Below, piece after piece: positions 31,450 through 43,056 of a DNA stretch of 64,000 bases; the first letter of the stretch is position 1; every line of letters begins with the position of its first letter. Below the pieces are notes generated by a model. It did no database searches, was not told where the DNA came from, and saw nothing but the letters and a program-made list of their open reading frames with translations. The stretch covers positions 32,683,900 to 32,747,899 of the forward strand of contig JAUPFV010000001.1 of assembly GCA_036936605.1 (NCBI GenBank), written 5' to 3'. The stretch is from Limnanthes douglasii subsp. nivea. Its lineage: Eukaryota; Streptophyta; Magnoliopsida; Brassicales; Limnanthaceae. A program made the translations under genes and the position numbers.

Positions 31450-32760
31450 TTAGAAGTAGGTTTGTTTTGTATGTTGTCTCCAAATAGATATTTGTAGACT
31501 CTTTTTTTCAGTTATACTCTTGAACTTGGCAGTTTTCAATCTTTTGTCTAGCAGGTTGAAGAATTTGATATCAGCTTCTTTCCTCTTCAAGATAGGGGAA
31601 GGTGGCAAGCTTCCAAAATTATGGTAGTTTGGAGTATAAGTCCCCAGGTTATTAGGATCTTGATCATTGGTCAAAGTGTTTCTGTAATCTTTCTCCAAAT
31701 TTCTAATAGCGTCAATGACTTCATTGTTGTCTGCTGCAGCATCTTGATGAAGAATATTAGGGATGTCGAGATGGTCAACTTCATTGGGTTCTTCAATTTC
31801 AGGGTTGGAGTTTGGGCTAGTAAACCTGAGGTGGGAAGATTTAATTGAGATGTGGTGAGTTTCATCTAGACTTGATGGGTTTATAATCAGGGATTGAAGT
31901 TTGGGTTTGTACACCTTGGTGATGACAGGATGTTGAACTGGGTTTGCAGAGTTAATCTCTAGGTTATTGGTATTGACTTTCTTTCTACAATGAGTCTTGT
32001 TGTGACCTATGTGAGAGCAGTGAGTGCAGTAGTCCTGAACATCCTTATAACTCACATGGAGCCAACAGCCTTGATTAGACCCAAAACCTACCCAGATTTC
32101 ATGCTGAAGTTTCTGGGATATATCGAGCTCAAGAAGAGCATAGCAGGCATTATGCAATGCTCTGTTTTTGTTTGGTATCCAACATCTCAAGATATGACCA
32201 ATAGACCCAGCAATTGTGCTGATAATTTCTTCTTTAAACATAAATTCAGGGACTATTCAATTCGAATCCAAGTAGAGACTATTGGATTTTCATAGTTAGG
32301 GTTAAAATCAGGAGACCACTTGACGAGTCTCATGGTTTTTCCTCAACTGTCCAAAAAGATCTAGACCAGAGTCTACACATATCATCTTTGTTGTCAAATT
32401 CAAGGAGGAGATGTCTGGAGTTCCAGTTACTCACATTTACCTCACCACCAAGTTTTCTTGTTTCCAAGAATCGATTGAAAAAACTTCACTTTTAGGGATT
32501 CCTTGATTGAATTTTCCAATCAAGGTGAATTTTCTATATTTTTCCAGTGTATCTTTAACTTTTTCATTGAATTGAACAAATATATGATCTTGAAGATGCT
32601 TGATGGATGGAGGTTTAAAATTTCCAGCATTTGGTGAAGTATTGTGAGGTTTAACTACATCAACGAAACTTTTGGTGAGTTGAACAGAATTATTGGTAGG
32701 ATGGAGAGGATCATACAGGGAGGTGGCTTTGCAGAGAGCGGGAAATTATCTATTTTGGTT
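31450..32760 (-). pseudogene. LINE 1 ORF1 (zinc-knuckle RNA-binding)
   Basis: In the 263-codon frame (31450-32241), WVGFGSNQGCWLHVSYKDVQ leads to the knuckle YCTHCSHIGHNKTHC (C-x2-C-x3-GH-x4-C). The knuckle is followed by a long polar tail. Upstream in other frames are SFVDVVKPHNTSPN and HIFVQFNEKVKDTLEKYRKF, typical of the N-terminal DUF4283 part. The protein would coat element RNA. Frameshifts near 32250 and 32480 break it. Confidence 0.82.
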
Positions 32761-32913
32761 CAAGGAGACTTTCATCGAGAAAGGAGCAGCACAGCTGAGG
32801 AAGGATCAGCAAGAAGGAGGAAGGAGATCGGAGAAAGAATGAGGATACTCCGTTTCTTGAAGATGAAACAAAGTCATCTCATTTCTTCAACCCAGGTTGG
32901 GTTTTTTAGTTGA

Positions 32914-33441
32914 GAACATCTTCTCATTGAATCCTTTTTTAATGAAACTTTGATTAAAAATAGAGGTTACAACTTGGCGCCAAATATTTTCCCAAAACAT
33001 TCAAATTTTGCATAAAAAACAGCACCTAAACCAAACAAAATTACAACTCAATTATATTGACAAACACTTCAATACTCCCGTAATATTTCCTTTATCAACA
33101 ATGAAGCTCAAGGACCAAACTTTACACCACTTTTCTCCGGCAAGACATAGCTCCAGCATTGAAATCAACACTTGAAAAACTTGCCGATTCTCCGATTTAA
33201 CTGAATTGACACGCAAGATCCAACTAAGAACTTCCTTAAGCAAATCAAAGGCTAAGAAACTAGCTTGTTGACTCTGCTGATACTCCAAATAGGCAAGACA
33301 TAGCTCCAGCATCAAATCTACACTAGAAAAGCTTGCCAAATCTCTGATTTAACTAACTGCAAAAATTAGCTGAGATCACTAGCGACCTGACCTTCCAAGG
33401 TACGAAGAAAAATTAATATATAAATCAATCCCGAAATAATG
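32914..33441 (-). repeat. LINE 1 5' leader with internal direct repeats
   Basis: GGCAAGACATAGCTCCAGCA starts both 33143-33212 and 33293-33360. The two blocks share about 65 bp with scattered changes, 150 bp apart. A 95-codon minus-strand frame (33052-33339) runs through the repeats and is leucine-rich because of them; it has no recognised domain. The junction with the next LINE 3' end is near 33410. Confidence 0.6.
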
Positions 33442-33951
33442 TTAATTACAAATATAGCCCAAACCTAGAGCTTCCAAAATAATAATAGCTTTCAGATTGT
33501 TAGGGATGTTATTAGGATTAATACTGATAGTTTCATTGCATTTCAGAGACCAACGGGCAAGCCAATCAGCTGTCTGATTTTGTTCTCTGAAGATATGATT
33601 TAAAGCCATACATGGATGAATCAGCTTTCTAATGCACTCAAGAACAAGCCTAATATACCAAGGAACATTCTTACTCTGATGGGCCAACAGGTTGACAAGA
33701 ATCAAAGCATTATACTCAATATAAACCATTAACCAATTTTTGGCTCTGCATAAGAGCAAACCATCTAACAGAGCCCTAGCTTCAGCAAGAAGAGGGCTCA
33801 GCTTGCCATAAAAAGAGTTGGCTCCAATTATCATATTGTCAGTACTATCTCTAATAACAACAGAGCCACTGGATTCTCCATTGCCAAGGCAAGCAGTAGT
33901 ATAATCAATCTTTAGTCTCCTAGTGGGAGGAGTGATCCATTTGAGGTACAC
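33442..33951 (-). pseudogene. LINE 2 RNase H domain
   Basis: The 169-codon frame contains LKIDYTTACLGNGESSGSVV, GKLSPLLAEARALLDGLLLC, YIEYNALILVNLLAHQSK and LNHIFREQNQTADWLARW, and ends LEALGLGYICN, which parallels the end of LINE 1 (DQQNLGYIRDNS). The first catalytic Asp is retained as ID, but the usual D-G-S is changed to D-Y-T. It is the 3' end of ORF2. Confidence 0.83.
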
Positions 33952-34461
33952 ATGCCTGTTCTTAGAACAAAATTAATGATTATAGCAACCTAAAATATTA
34001 GTATCTTGTATATTACCAATCCAGTGAGACTTGTTTAACATCATTCTTTGATCGAGAGAATGCAGAAAATTATTAATCTGATTGATAACAACCTTAAAGG
34101 AGGTGTTAACAACTTTAATTTTAGATAAATTCCTAGCTTTCCAGATGTTATGAAGAATGATAGAGGGTAAGATATGTCTGACCTAAACCTTCTTAGCAGT
34201 CGACCAGTACCACACTCTATTGATGTGAATAACATTTATTTGTCACGAAATGTAAATGTTAAAAATATCTGCATAATACGACCAAATGGACCATGCAAAA
34301 TTACAAGAAACAAAGACATGCTTAGGAGACTCAATATTGTTACAAAATTGGCATTTAGATGGCGAAGAGATACCTCTCTTCTGAATTAGAGTATCAATAG
34401 AATTGTGATTGTAAAGCAGTTTCCAGTGTATGAAAGAACATTTGGTAGAAATTAGATTGTT

Positions 34462-36664
34462 CTATATAGTTTTATAGACATAAGAAGAGCTATATTTAGT
34501 TCTGATTTCATCCCAAGTTTCTTTCATATTGCAATTACCATTTTTGGAAAGTTTCCATATCATACAATCATCATTATCAACCTTGATAGAAAGATGTTTG
34601 ATTATTTTTATAACATCATGTTGAGCAAGGTTACAAACATTAGACAAATCTCAGCAATTATTAGACCAATACTTACTGACCTTTTCACCAGTAAACCAAA
34701 GGTTTTTATCAGCATCATTAAGCTTCTATATAGGCTGACTATTAGTCCAATTATCAAGCTAAAAATCAACTTGACCTTTGCCCAATCTTCAGCAAATGTG
34801 CATCTGAGCAGCGTCTCTAATTTTCATCATTCTGTTTCGTATCATAGAACCAACTTTAGAAGAGCTAATCTGTAAAGGGTGGAGAGCATTGCAGTATATA
34901 TTGTGCATTAATTTAGACTAGTAAGTATTGTTTTCTTTGAAAGTAGCCCAGAGATTATGAGAGATAAAGACTTGAATGTCATCAAGATTTCTGACATTTA
35001 AGCCTCCCTCTTGGAAGGTTTTACAAACACTTTTCCATCTGCACCAATAAATTTTATTATCAACATTGTTGGATCCTAAAAGGAAGATATTGAAGATAGT
35101 TTCAATTTTATTAACAATTCCTTTAGGCAAGATATTACTTTGCATCCAGTAAAGGATGATATTCATCAAAACAGACTTAATTAACGTAATTTTTGCAACG
35201 AAAGAAAGATGAGCAGCATCCCATTCGTTGATTTTGTTGCTGATTTTACAAATCAGATTATTGTAATTGGTGACCCTGTTTCTAGTGCTGATAGTCACAC
35301 ATTATATAGTCAGTTGGCAGATAACTAGAAGAAAAGCCGGAATTGTTAGTGATAACGTTAATTCTAGAGTAGCTAATCCCAGCAGCCATAACAATCTTAG
35401 TTTTTTCTTTATTAATTACCTGACCATATATGGTTTGATATTTTTGAAGAAAGTTGCAAAGGTTATCAATAGTAGATACCTTGCAATTGGTAAAAATCAT
35501 AATATCATCTGCAAAATCAAAGCTGTTGATGTGCATGGTGCTTCCACTTCTGTAGTGCATAGACTTAGTAAGAGAAAACATAGAGTTAATTCCCCTGAGC
35601 AGCACATCTTCGGCTATGATAAAGAGATAAGGAGAGATGGGATATCCTTGTCTTAAGCTCTTATTAGTTTTGAAGTAACCAGATTCTTCACCATTAAATA
35701 ACATAGACATATAAATAGTAGAGATAATCTTTTTGACAAGACAAACAAATCTGTTAGAGAAGCCAAAATTCTTAAGGACTTTAAGGATAAAGCAGTGAGC
35801 CAGCTTGTGAAATACTTTAGACATGTCAAGCTGGATCAAAATGTTGTTATCCTTAAACTTCCTGTTAAGATCATATATTAGCTCCTTTAAGATTAGAATG
35901 TTTTCCTAAATACACTTACCAGGGACAAAGCCACCTTGATTATGTGAGATGATTTTAGGCAGAATTACAGAGATCCTGTTAGCTAATATTTTGGACATGA
36001 TACGGTTAAGGAGGGAGCATAAACTTATCGGTCTATAATCTTTCCATCTCAAAGGGTTAGTATGCTTAGGAATGAGACAAATACGAGTGGTAAAGATGCC
36101 ATTGGGAATGTTCTTACCAAGAATGAAATCCTTCATAGCGTTAACCATGTCATTCTTAATTATATGCCAACAACATTTAAAAAAACAGTGAGTGTAACCA
36201 TCCATACCTGGTGCACTGGCATGATTCATGGTCTTGATGATCTCCTAGAATTCAATTTCATCAGGAGGCTTAAGAAGATTTCTGTTATCCTCCTCAGTTA
36301 TAATGTTGGGAATATTGTTGATCAAACCATTATTCATACAGCTCTCCTCATCTTCCTTGTTGTTATAAGAATATTTAGTGAGAGCTTTCTCAAAGAATTC
36401 CACAGAAGAGAGACCAATAGCTTTCTTATCAGTTATCCAGGTATTACCACTCTTAATCCCATTAATGTTATTTTGTTTTCGTTTCTTTTTAACAAAGTTG
36501 TGGAAGAACTTCGTATTTTTGTCACCCTCAATGGTCCACTTAGAATAACATTGTTGTCTCCAAAAAACTTCTTCAATCCTTTGGGCCTTAATGAGCAAAG
36601 CATTAGCTTTTGCAAGATTATGCTTAGACTCATTGCTTTGCCGAGTCTGATGATTGATCTCCAT
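34462..36664 (-). pseudogene. LINE 2 reverse transcriptase, broken
   Basis: Frames 36245-36664, 35906-36229, 35282-35839, 34918-35298 and 34462-34647 follow in order. They contain FWRQQCYSKWTIEGDKNTKF, NHASAPGMDGYTHCFFKCCW, RWKDYRPISLCSLLNRIMSK, MIQLDMSKVFHKLAHCFILK, LRQGYPISPYLFIIAED, FDFADDIMIFTNC (catalytic ADD), GQVINKEKTKIVM and EGGLNVRNLDDIQVFISHNL. The second palm motif has S in DMSKVF where A is usual. It cannot be read as one protein. Confidence 0.88.
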
Positions 36665-36727
36665 TGCTAAGGCCTCCTCTTCTAAGCTATGAACTTTGTT
36701 GAAAATGTTACCAATGTGAGATCTATT

Positions 36728-37290
36728 TCAGTTGTTGAGAACTTTCTTAAGACGCTTTAATTTATTACATAAGATGAACAAAGGATCACCAATAAACTCT
36801 TGTTTCCAATTGCTTTCCACAAAGGAAGAAAGTTCCCACATTTCCTGAAACTTAAAACTAGATATAACTCTAGTAAATTCATTAGAAATTAAAATAATAA
36901 TAGGCACATGGTATGAACATGTCCTAGCTTGGTGATAAATCTTAGTATTAGAATAAGAATCAGTCCATTTTCTGTTGATAAAAACTCTGTCTAATCGCTT
37001 CCACTTGGAGCCATTAGACCAAGTGTACTTGGAGCCCGTGTAACCATCATCTTCTATTCTGCATTGAATTACCATTTCATTGAAATCATTAGTGTTGTTA
37101 AGACATAAAGTGTTGCAACCTAACTACTCATAAACTGAACAAACAACATTAAAATCACTACAAATCATCCCACCAAATTCAGTAGTAACAATGCTTTTTG
37201 AAATATTTGAAAGCTCAATTCTGTTAAGCCTTTTGCACTTAGCGTAAACTACAGTGAGCATGATCGAATTGGTATCATTCTTTGGGTTTA
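36728..37290 (-). pseudogene. LINE 2 endonuclease, C-terminal part
   Basis: The 115-codon frame (36728-37075) contains CRIEDDGYTGSKYTWSNGSK and WKRLDRVFINRKWTDSY, corresponding to the G-x2-FTW-N and RLDR landmarks, followed by CSYHVPIIILI (the S-D-H region, changed to S-Y-H). Upstream, degraded frames to about 37290 retain only pieces of the GDFN region. Confidence 0.75.
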
Positions 37291-37527
37291 TTTTGATATT
37301 TATGCATTAATTTATATCATTAAGAATCACAACAGAAAGATCATCATGCCAGAAGATCCAAATCTTATTAGTAATGTTGCAAGTAGAGTTTGTAAAACCC
37401 AGCTTACGAGCAGTGATATCAATATCATCACCATTGATTAAAGGTTCCTGAACTGCAATAAACTTATCATTATTCTTTTTAGTTAGATAGTTGAGTCTTC
37501 TAAGTTAAGCTTTATCTTTAATTCCTC

Positions 37528-38921
37528 TTATATTCCGTTGAATTGCAGAGCTTTGATGATTTTGCTCCTAGTTCTCTTATTTCCTTTAACAACCTTTAAT
37601 TTCTTATAAAAAAATTCCCTGAAACTTCCTTTATCTTCATCTTTATCATACTTTTCCGGTTCTTTTGGAGATTGCTCTGAATTCTCTATGTGATTAGCAG
37701 ACTCCTCACATGTTTCTTTTGTTTCATGCTCTGTTTTTTCTACAGCATTCCTATAATTTGTATCTTGCTCATCTTTATAAAAATTTCTGGAGATTGAGGC
37801 TTCCAATTTTCCTGATTTATTCTTGGAGAGTTTTGAAGAATTCCTATATTTTCAGCCTTAGGTGTAGATACAGAATCCAGATTATCATATTCAATATTAG
37901 CAGCATTTGCTCCATAAGAAAGAGCTTGAAGAGCTTCAATAATTTCACCTTGATCAGGAGTCTTGAATCCAACAGAATTTTCATTCTGTTGTTGCTCCTT
38001 TTCTTGAACATCTATTTCCTAATTGATAACAACTGACTTGATTTTATTTAATCCAGCAGCTAAATCATTTGCATTTTTGTTTTGAACTTTCTTGCATTGT
38101 TCTTTGCAGTGGCCTAGATGTTGACAGTGAGTACGATATTGTGGAACATTCAGATACAAGATTCTAACCCAGTGACCATAATTGCATCCAAAGCCTATCC
38201 ACACATCACTTTTACGCTTACAGGTAACATCCATTTCCACCAGAGTAGTACAAGAATGAAATAACCTGTTTTCGGCAGGAACTTTCAAAATTAGTGGCTC
38301 ACCAATAATTGATGCTATGGACTTAACCACATTCTTATCATATAAGTGCTTTGGCAAGTGAAGCTTGCTCCAAACAGATGTGATTAGACTCTCCTTAGTG
38401 AAATATCTAGTCCATTTAAGCAACCTCATGACTGTACTGCCTATAGTCCACATCGAACGATGCCACATTTTCCACATATCTTGCTTAGAGTCTAATTCAA
38501 ATATAACATGTCTGGAGCCCAAACTTTGTATCTATATGCAAATTGAAACTTGAATGATTCAAGAAACTGAAGTAGCATATTTCTTTTTGGTAAACCATGA
38601 ATAAATTTTCCCACAATTTAATGCTTAGAATGTGAGTTCAAATGCTCAAGAATATTCTTGTTGTACTGAATCGATAGATGATCAGATTTTACAGTTGATG
38701 ATTCTGGCTCGAATTTGAGTTTTTCATTGTTGATTGTACTCTTCTTGACAATATCTGAATTCGAGTTTTTCATTGTTGATTGTACTCTTCTTGACAATAT
38801 CCGAATAAGATAATAAGTTAACATCTATGTTGTTGTTGGCTTCCATTGCTATCATTAAATCAGTAGATTTGAGCATTATAGAGAAGAAAAGAGAAGGACA
38901 GAGATATTTCTTAGAGTTCAA
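37528..38921 (-). pseudogene. LINE 2 ORF1, with tandem duplication near its start
   Basis: The minus-strand ATG near 38848 opens MEANNNIDVNLLSYSDIVKK. Frame 38019-38522 has the DUF4283 core (SLITSVWSKLHLPKHLYDKN, EPLILKVPAENRLFHSCTTL, VWIGFGCNYGHWVRILYLN) and a damaged knuckle, YRTHCQHLGHCKEQC, in which the first Cys is Arg. A charged tail lies at 37528-37806 (HETKETCEESANHIENSEQS). A block of about 50 bp is duplicated in tandem at about 38709-38815, so SDIVKKSTINNEKL occurs twice. Confidence 0.8.
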
Positions 38922-39169
38922 GAAAGCTCCTCAAGTTTATTGGAGAGAAAGAAATCCCATCCACACTTTATGATCTTACCGACTTCTCATGGAGTCCTTT
39001 AAATCTTGATATTTGTTGAGCTAGCCTTTTTTCCTTTGGGTCATATACTTGTGTCTGCAATCAAAGATTTGATTTGAAAAATGGTCAAGAGTAACCTGCC
39101 AAGAAGAAGTTAATAACAAAGGAAGATATAAACATGAATAGAGATTTTAATTCTTAAAGAGATTAACCT

Positions 39170-41220
39170 TCCATTCTTAAATAACCAAGGTTAATGATCT
39201 CAATATAAATGATAACCTTAAGTTATGCAAGAGACTGAATCTCCTTGAATTCACATTTTAACTTTTTTTTTAATTTCCAATTTGAAACCTAAGTAACAGC
39301 ACAATTTTGTTCACAAAAGATATGCTTTATAGTCATTTGAGAGTATATAAATTTTTTGCAACATGATATTTTTAAGGTGTCAGGGAGTCAAACCAGAGCA
39401 AATCATGTTGACGAGTAATAAAGAATCAATTTCAATATTTATCAACTTATACTCATTGGATCTACAAAATAATAGTCATTATAATAGAGCTCTTGATGCA
39501 TCAATAATATGAGAGTTATATCCATAAAGATTTCCCTTTGTAGATATTAACCTTCCCAAGTCATTTATGATAACAAAGGCACCACTGGCTTTACCATTAT
39601 ACAAACAATAGCCATTGCAATTTAATTTCAATCTGTTAACTAATGGAGAGAACCTTTTACATATGAAGGCTGATTGAAATTGATATGTGGTTAAAGCAAT
39701 CTACATCTTTTGCATTTCTAAGATCACCATACCAGTATTTTGATTTAATAAGAGATACAAAGTCTAGTTTGAGTAAGTTATAGATTATTTTTCCTATTAT
39801 GTTCTTTGAAGAAAGTCCAATATTGTTATAATTGGCTTGATTTCTTGTTAATCAAGAAGCTCAAGTAATTAAAGAGAGCGGAATTGTTCTTATGTGTGTA
39901 TTTTTAAAATAGGACATCAAACAACAGTTAATCAAGTGTTTTATGGTCATGCGTTGAACGATGAAAATGCTAAACATTTCTGAGAAGTATTTCCATACTT
40001 CCCAGATTGTTTGATAAGAAACAAAAAGGTGGTTTACATATTCCATAATGTTGCAGAATTGGCATTTGGATGTCAGGCTTATATTTTTATTTTGAATGAG
40101 AGAGTTAACATACATGAAACCCTTAAGAAGTCTCTAAAGAGTAAATAAGCACTTTTTAGTGGTGACTTTATTCCATATTTTATTTAGTAATAGAGAGGTT
40201 GGATTATACTTCCTGATTGCATTCCAAGTGTCAAAAAGATAAAATTTTCCATCAAAGGATATATTCCAGAGGATTATATCTTTTGTGAAATTAAATAGTG
40301 AGATTTTGGAAATTCTTCAATATCTGAGTTTAGAACTTGATCTGAGTCTATCAAGGTTCCATGAACCATTTGACCAGAACTCAAAGATCAATTTGCCATA
40401 ATATTAATAATTATTTTCATTGAAGGAGAGGGTTATGAAAGGGTGATTGTGCCACCAATTTTCCAACCAAAAGTCAACATTACCACAACCCTCTTTCTAG
40501 CTAATAAATTGTTTATCAATTGGTCTGGTTTTCATTAAGTTTTTCCAAGTTTGAGTCTTTTTGTTTTACAACAATTTGCAAATGATGAGAAGGTGGGAAA
40601 TAAATTGAATTCATAAGTTTGGACCAAAGAGATTTATTTTCTCTAAGAGTCATCCATAACTTACAAGAAAAGGCTAATTGGATGTCACTTAAATTCCTTA
40701 AGTTTAAACCTTCTTCTTCAAAAGGGTAGTTTCAAGTTAACAGTTTAAACCAAATTATAGGATTTTGATTTTTTTTGCTTCCCTAAATAAACTTTTTTTT
40801 ATCACGTTATTAATTCTTTTGATCAATTTTTTAGGTTTTGAGTTGCTTTGATAATAATAGATTGGAATTTCAATGAGAACATATTGAATTAATATCAATT
40901 TGCCTCCAGAAGATTGATTTTTGCAATCCTAATCTAAAATTTTGTTCCTTATTTTAATGAACATTTCATCAACATGCCCAATTCTATTCCTTTTATGGAT
41001 GTTAATACCAAGGTATCTAAAAGGTATAAAAAAAATTGCGCTATTGTAATTTCAATAGACGAGAAATACTATTCCTGGATGACACGTGTGGTTGTTATCT
41101 TCAAATTTTTCTCGTTTTTCATCAAACAAATAGTATTACATCTTCTTCTTGATGTTATCATGAGAATTTGTACTCAAATTTGAAGAAACGTTATTGCAAC
41201 GATTTATAGGAGCTAATCTA
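39170..41220 (-). mobile_element. L1-type LINE remnant 3, 5'-truncated
   Basis: This is the most decayed of the three. From right to left: a post-RT segment at about 40620-40950 (GGKLILIQYVLIEIPIYYYQ, EEEGLNLRNLSDIQLAFSCK, LWMTLRENKSLWSKL), the zinc-binding linker at 39861-40115 (CQFCNIMEYVNHLFVSYQTI, W-x2-WKYF) and traces of the RNase H domain at 39450-39720. Endonuclease, ORF1 and most of the RT are absent to the right of 41200, the usual 5' truncation of LINE copies. It lies in the same orientation as LINEs 1 and 2. Confidence 0.72.
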
Positions 41221-41399
41221 ATATTATGCTCATAAATTTTACCCTGTTATTGAGATTGATTTGTTGATTTTGTTTAGTTTTGTTCTTCTTTCTCTCTTCT
41301 CAATAACTTTTCCAGCTTATTTTTTTTGTTCAACGTGTGGTGGGTAAAAACTTAGTCTTTCAATATAAGGTATCATGTTCCTAAACTTTCAAAAAATAT

Positions 41400-41554
41400 A
41401 ATGCCTCCGAGTGCTACGAAGATATCTCAATATTCAAAGAAAAGCTCCCAATGGACGAATGTAGGAGCAGTAACAAACTGACTAACCACATGAACATTAT
41501 AAGTTATATCTGGTTGAGTAACTCTAAGATAAACCAAGCTTCATATGAGAGTTC
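41400..41554 (-). repeat. copia RT fragment outside the 3' LTR
   Basis: 41408-41550 repeats 42068-42213 of the neighbouring copia pol region (GAGTGCTACGAAGATAT, CAATGGACG, AACAAACTGACTAACCACAT, AACTCTAAGATAAACCAAGC) at high similarity. It lies beyond the element's own 3' LTR, so it is a piece of a second copy or the product of a rearrangement. Confidence 0.85.
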
Positions 41555-41699
41555 GATATAGAAGAAGAAAAAGAAGAAGAAGAATCGGTTAGAGTTTCCG
41601 TTTATTTATAAAGCGTACAAATTACATAAAGTATTAAGCTCTTATTTATAGATAGATAAAATATATGAGATAATGATCTTGGGCCTAATATCTCTAACA
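41555..41699 (-). repeat. 3' LTR of copia element 2
   Basis: On the minus strand it starts TGTTAGAGATATTAGGCCCA after a purine-rich tract (GAGAGAGGGTG) and extends to a GA/TC-rich end near 41555, where its boundary is blurred by the adjoining RT fragment. Confidence 0.75.
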
Positions 41700-41712
41700 C
41701 CCTCTCTCAAAC

Positions 41713-43050
41713 TCACAATGCAACAGTTTTAAACATTGAGAGTTTGTCATGAAAAAAATGAAACTGCACCGTTGACTGAGTCTTCGTGAAAATATAAGCA
41801 ACTTGCAAAGCTGATGGAACATATAGAAGCGAGTTTGTGCCAATATAAAGATGATGCCGAGTAAGGTGACTATCTATTTTAATGTGCTTTGTCCTCTCAT
41901 GAAACAGAGACAACATCTTGTTTCTTGATTTTCCATGAAATTAATAAATCTCCAAAGAAAATACAGAAACCAATAGTAGATTTTTAGTCATGAGATGATT
42001 ATCCCAATCAACATTATTATAGGCACGCAACTCAAGTGAAGAGGTCAAAGGAAATAAAATACTCTTGAATCGAGTGCTACGAAGATATTTCAATATTCAA
42101 AGAAAATCTCCCCAATGGACGGATGTAGGAGTAGTAACAAACTGACTAACCACATGAACATTATAAGTTATATCTGGGTGAGTAACTCTAAGATAAACCA
42201 AGCTCCATACGAGAGTTCAATACAGAGTGTGGTCTGACAAAGGAACACCATCGGTAGGAGAATACCGAGCATTGGTTTCAAGAGGGGTATATACCGTCCT
42301 ATTATCAGAAAGTCGAGCTCGCTCGAACAAATCAGCCATATATTTTGTCTGAGAGAGAATATAAACTTTTGGAGATTGAGCCACCTTAATACCTAAAAAA
42401 TAACGTAATAGTCCAAACTCTTTCATCACAAAACGCTGAGCCAAATCACATTTTAGTGTCTTAATGCCATCAATATCATCACTTGTAATGATCATATCAT
42501 CTGCATATAGAGATAAAATAATTCTTCATGCACTCGTACATATGATAAACAAGTCAGAATCATAAACACTAGCAAGAAAACCAAGTGAAGTAATAACCGT
42601 AGAAAAATTCTCAAACCAAGCACGAAGAGCTTGTTTGAGACCATATAAAGCTTTCCTAAGTTGACAGACCTCAGCTGGTTGGTGAGCAACACCTGGAGGA
42701 GCAGTTATGTAAACCTCCTCATGAAGATCACCATTCAAAAATTAATTTTTGACATCCAGTTGTAAGATCTTCCACTAACGAGCGGATGCAAATGCAATAA
42801 GAGTACGAATTGTCGTCATTTTTTCCACTGGGGAAAATGCCTCATCATAATCCATACCATACTTCTGTGAATACCCTTTTGCTACAAGACGAGCCTTATA
42901 TCTTTCAACAGACTAATCAGACTTCGTTTTTATTGTAAAAACCCCAACGAGAATCAATTATATGCTTACCAGATAGAGGTTTAACTATATCTCATGTATG
43001 AGTCTCATAAAGAGTAGTAAGCTCTTCGAGTATAGCATTTTTCCAACAAG
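41713..43050 (-). pseudogene. copia 2 reverse transcriptase and RNase H
   Basis: RT pieces: 42526-42738 has MNGDLHEEVYITAPPGVAHQ, VCQLRKALYGLKQALRAWF and VYDSDLFI. 42217-42495 has MIITSDDIDGIKTLKCDLAQ, RFVMKEFGLLRYFLGIKVAQ, LSQTKYMADLFERARLSD and TPLETNARYS. RNase H: 41713-41916 reads HERTKHIKIDSHLTRHHL and ALQVAYIFTKTQ. These match the copia LNG-L, YGLKQ, DDI, FLGI and H-x-R-x-K-H-I-x-D landmarks. The part between them and the start near 43050 is broken by frameshifts and, further upstream, by the TRIM. Confidence 0.88.
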
Positions 43051-43056
43051 GATCAC

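Larger units (their letters stand above)
27326..33340 (-). mobile_element. L1-type LINE remnant 1
   Basis: Read from right to left: a 5' leader (about 32770-33340) with an internal direct repeat, ORF1 with zinc knuckle (31450-32760), apurinic-type endonuclease (about 30678-31197), reverse transcriptase (29069-30417), a zinc-binding linker (28274-29108) and a terminal RNase H (27326-28000). It is almost full length but broken by many frameshifts. Presence of the RNase H marks the plant L1 lineage that carries it. No clear A-tail or target duplication is seen at the 3' side (27200-27325). Confidence 0.9.
33442..38921 (-). mobile_element. L1-type LINE remnant 2
   Basis: A second element of the same type and orientation lies directly to the right of LINE 1. 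From right to left: ORF1 start (about 38848), ORF1 zinc knuckle (38019-38522), endonuclease (36728-37290), reverse transcriptase (34462-36664) and RNase H (33442-33951). Its domains differ clearly in sequence from LINE 1, so it is not a recent tandem copy. Many frameshifts are present. Confidence 0.88.

Noticed and set aside
36062..36670. Plus-strand 202-codon frame
   Set aside because: It lies antisense to the LINE 2 reverse transcriptase, which has clear family motifs. The frame is a by-product of AT-rich coding DNA.
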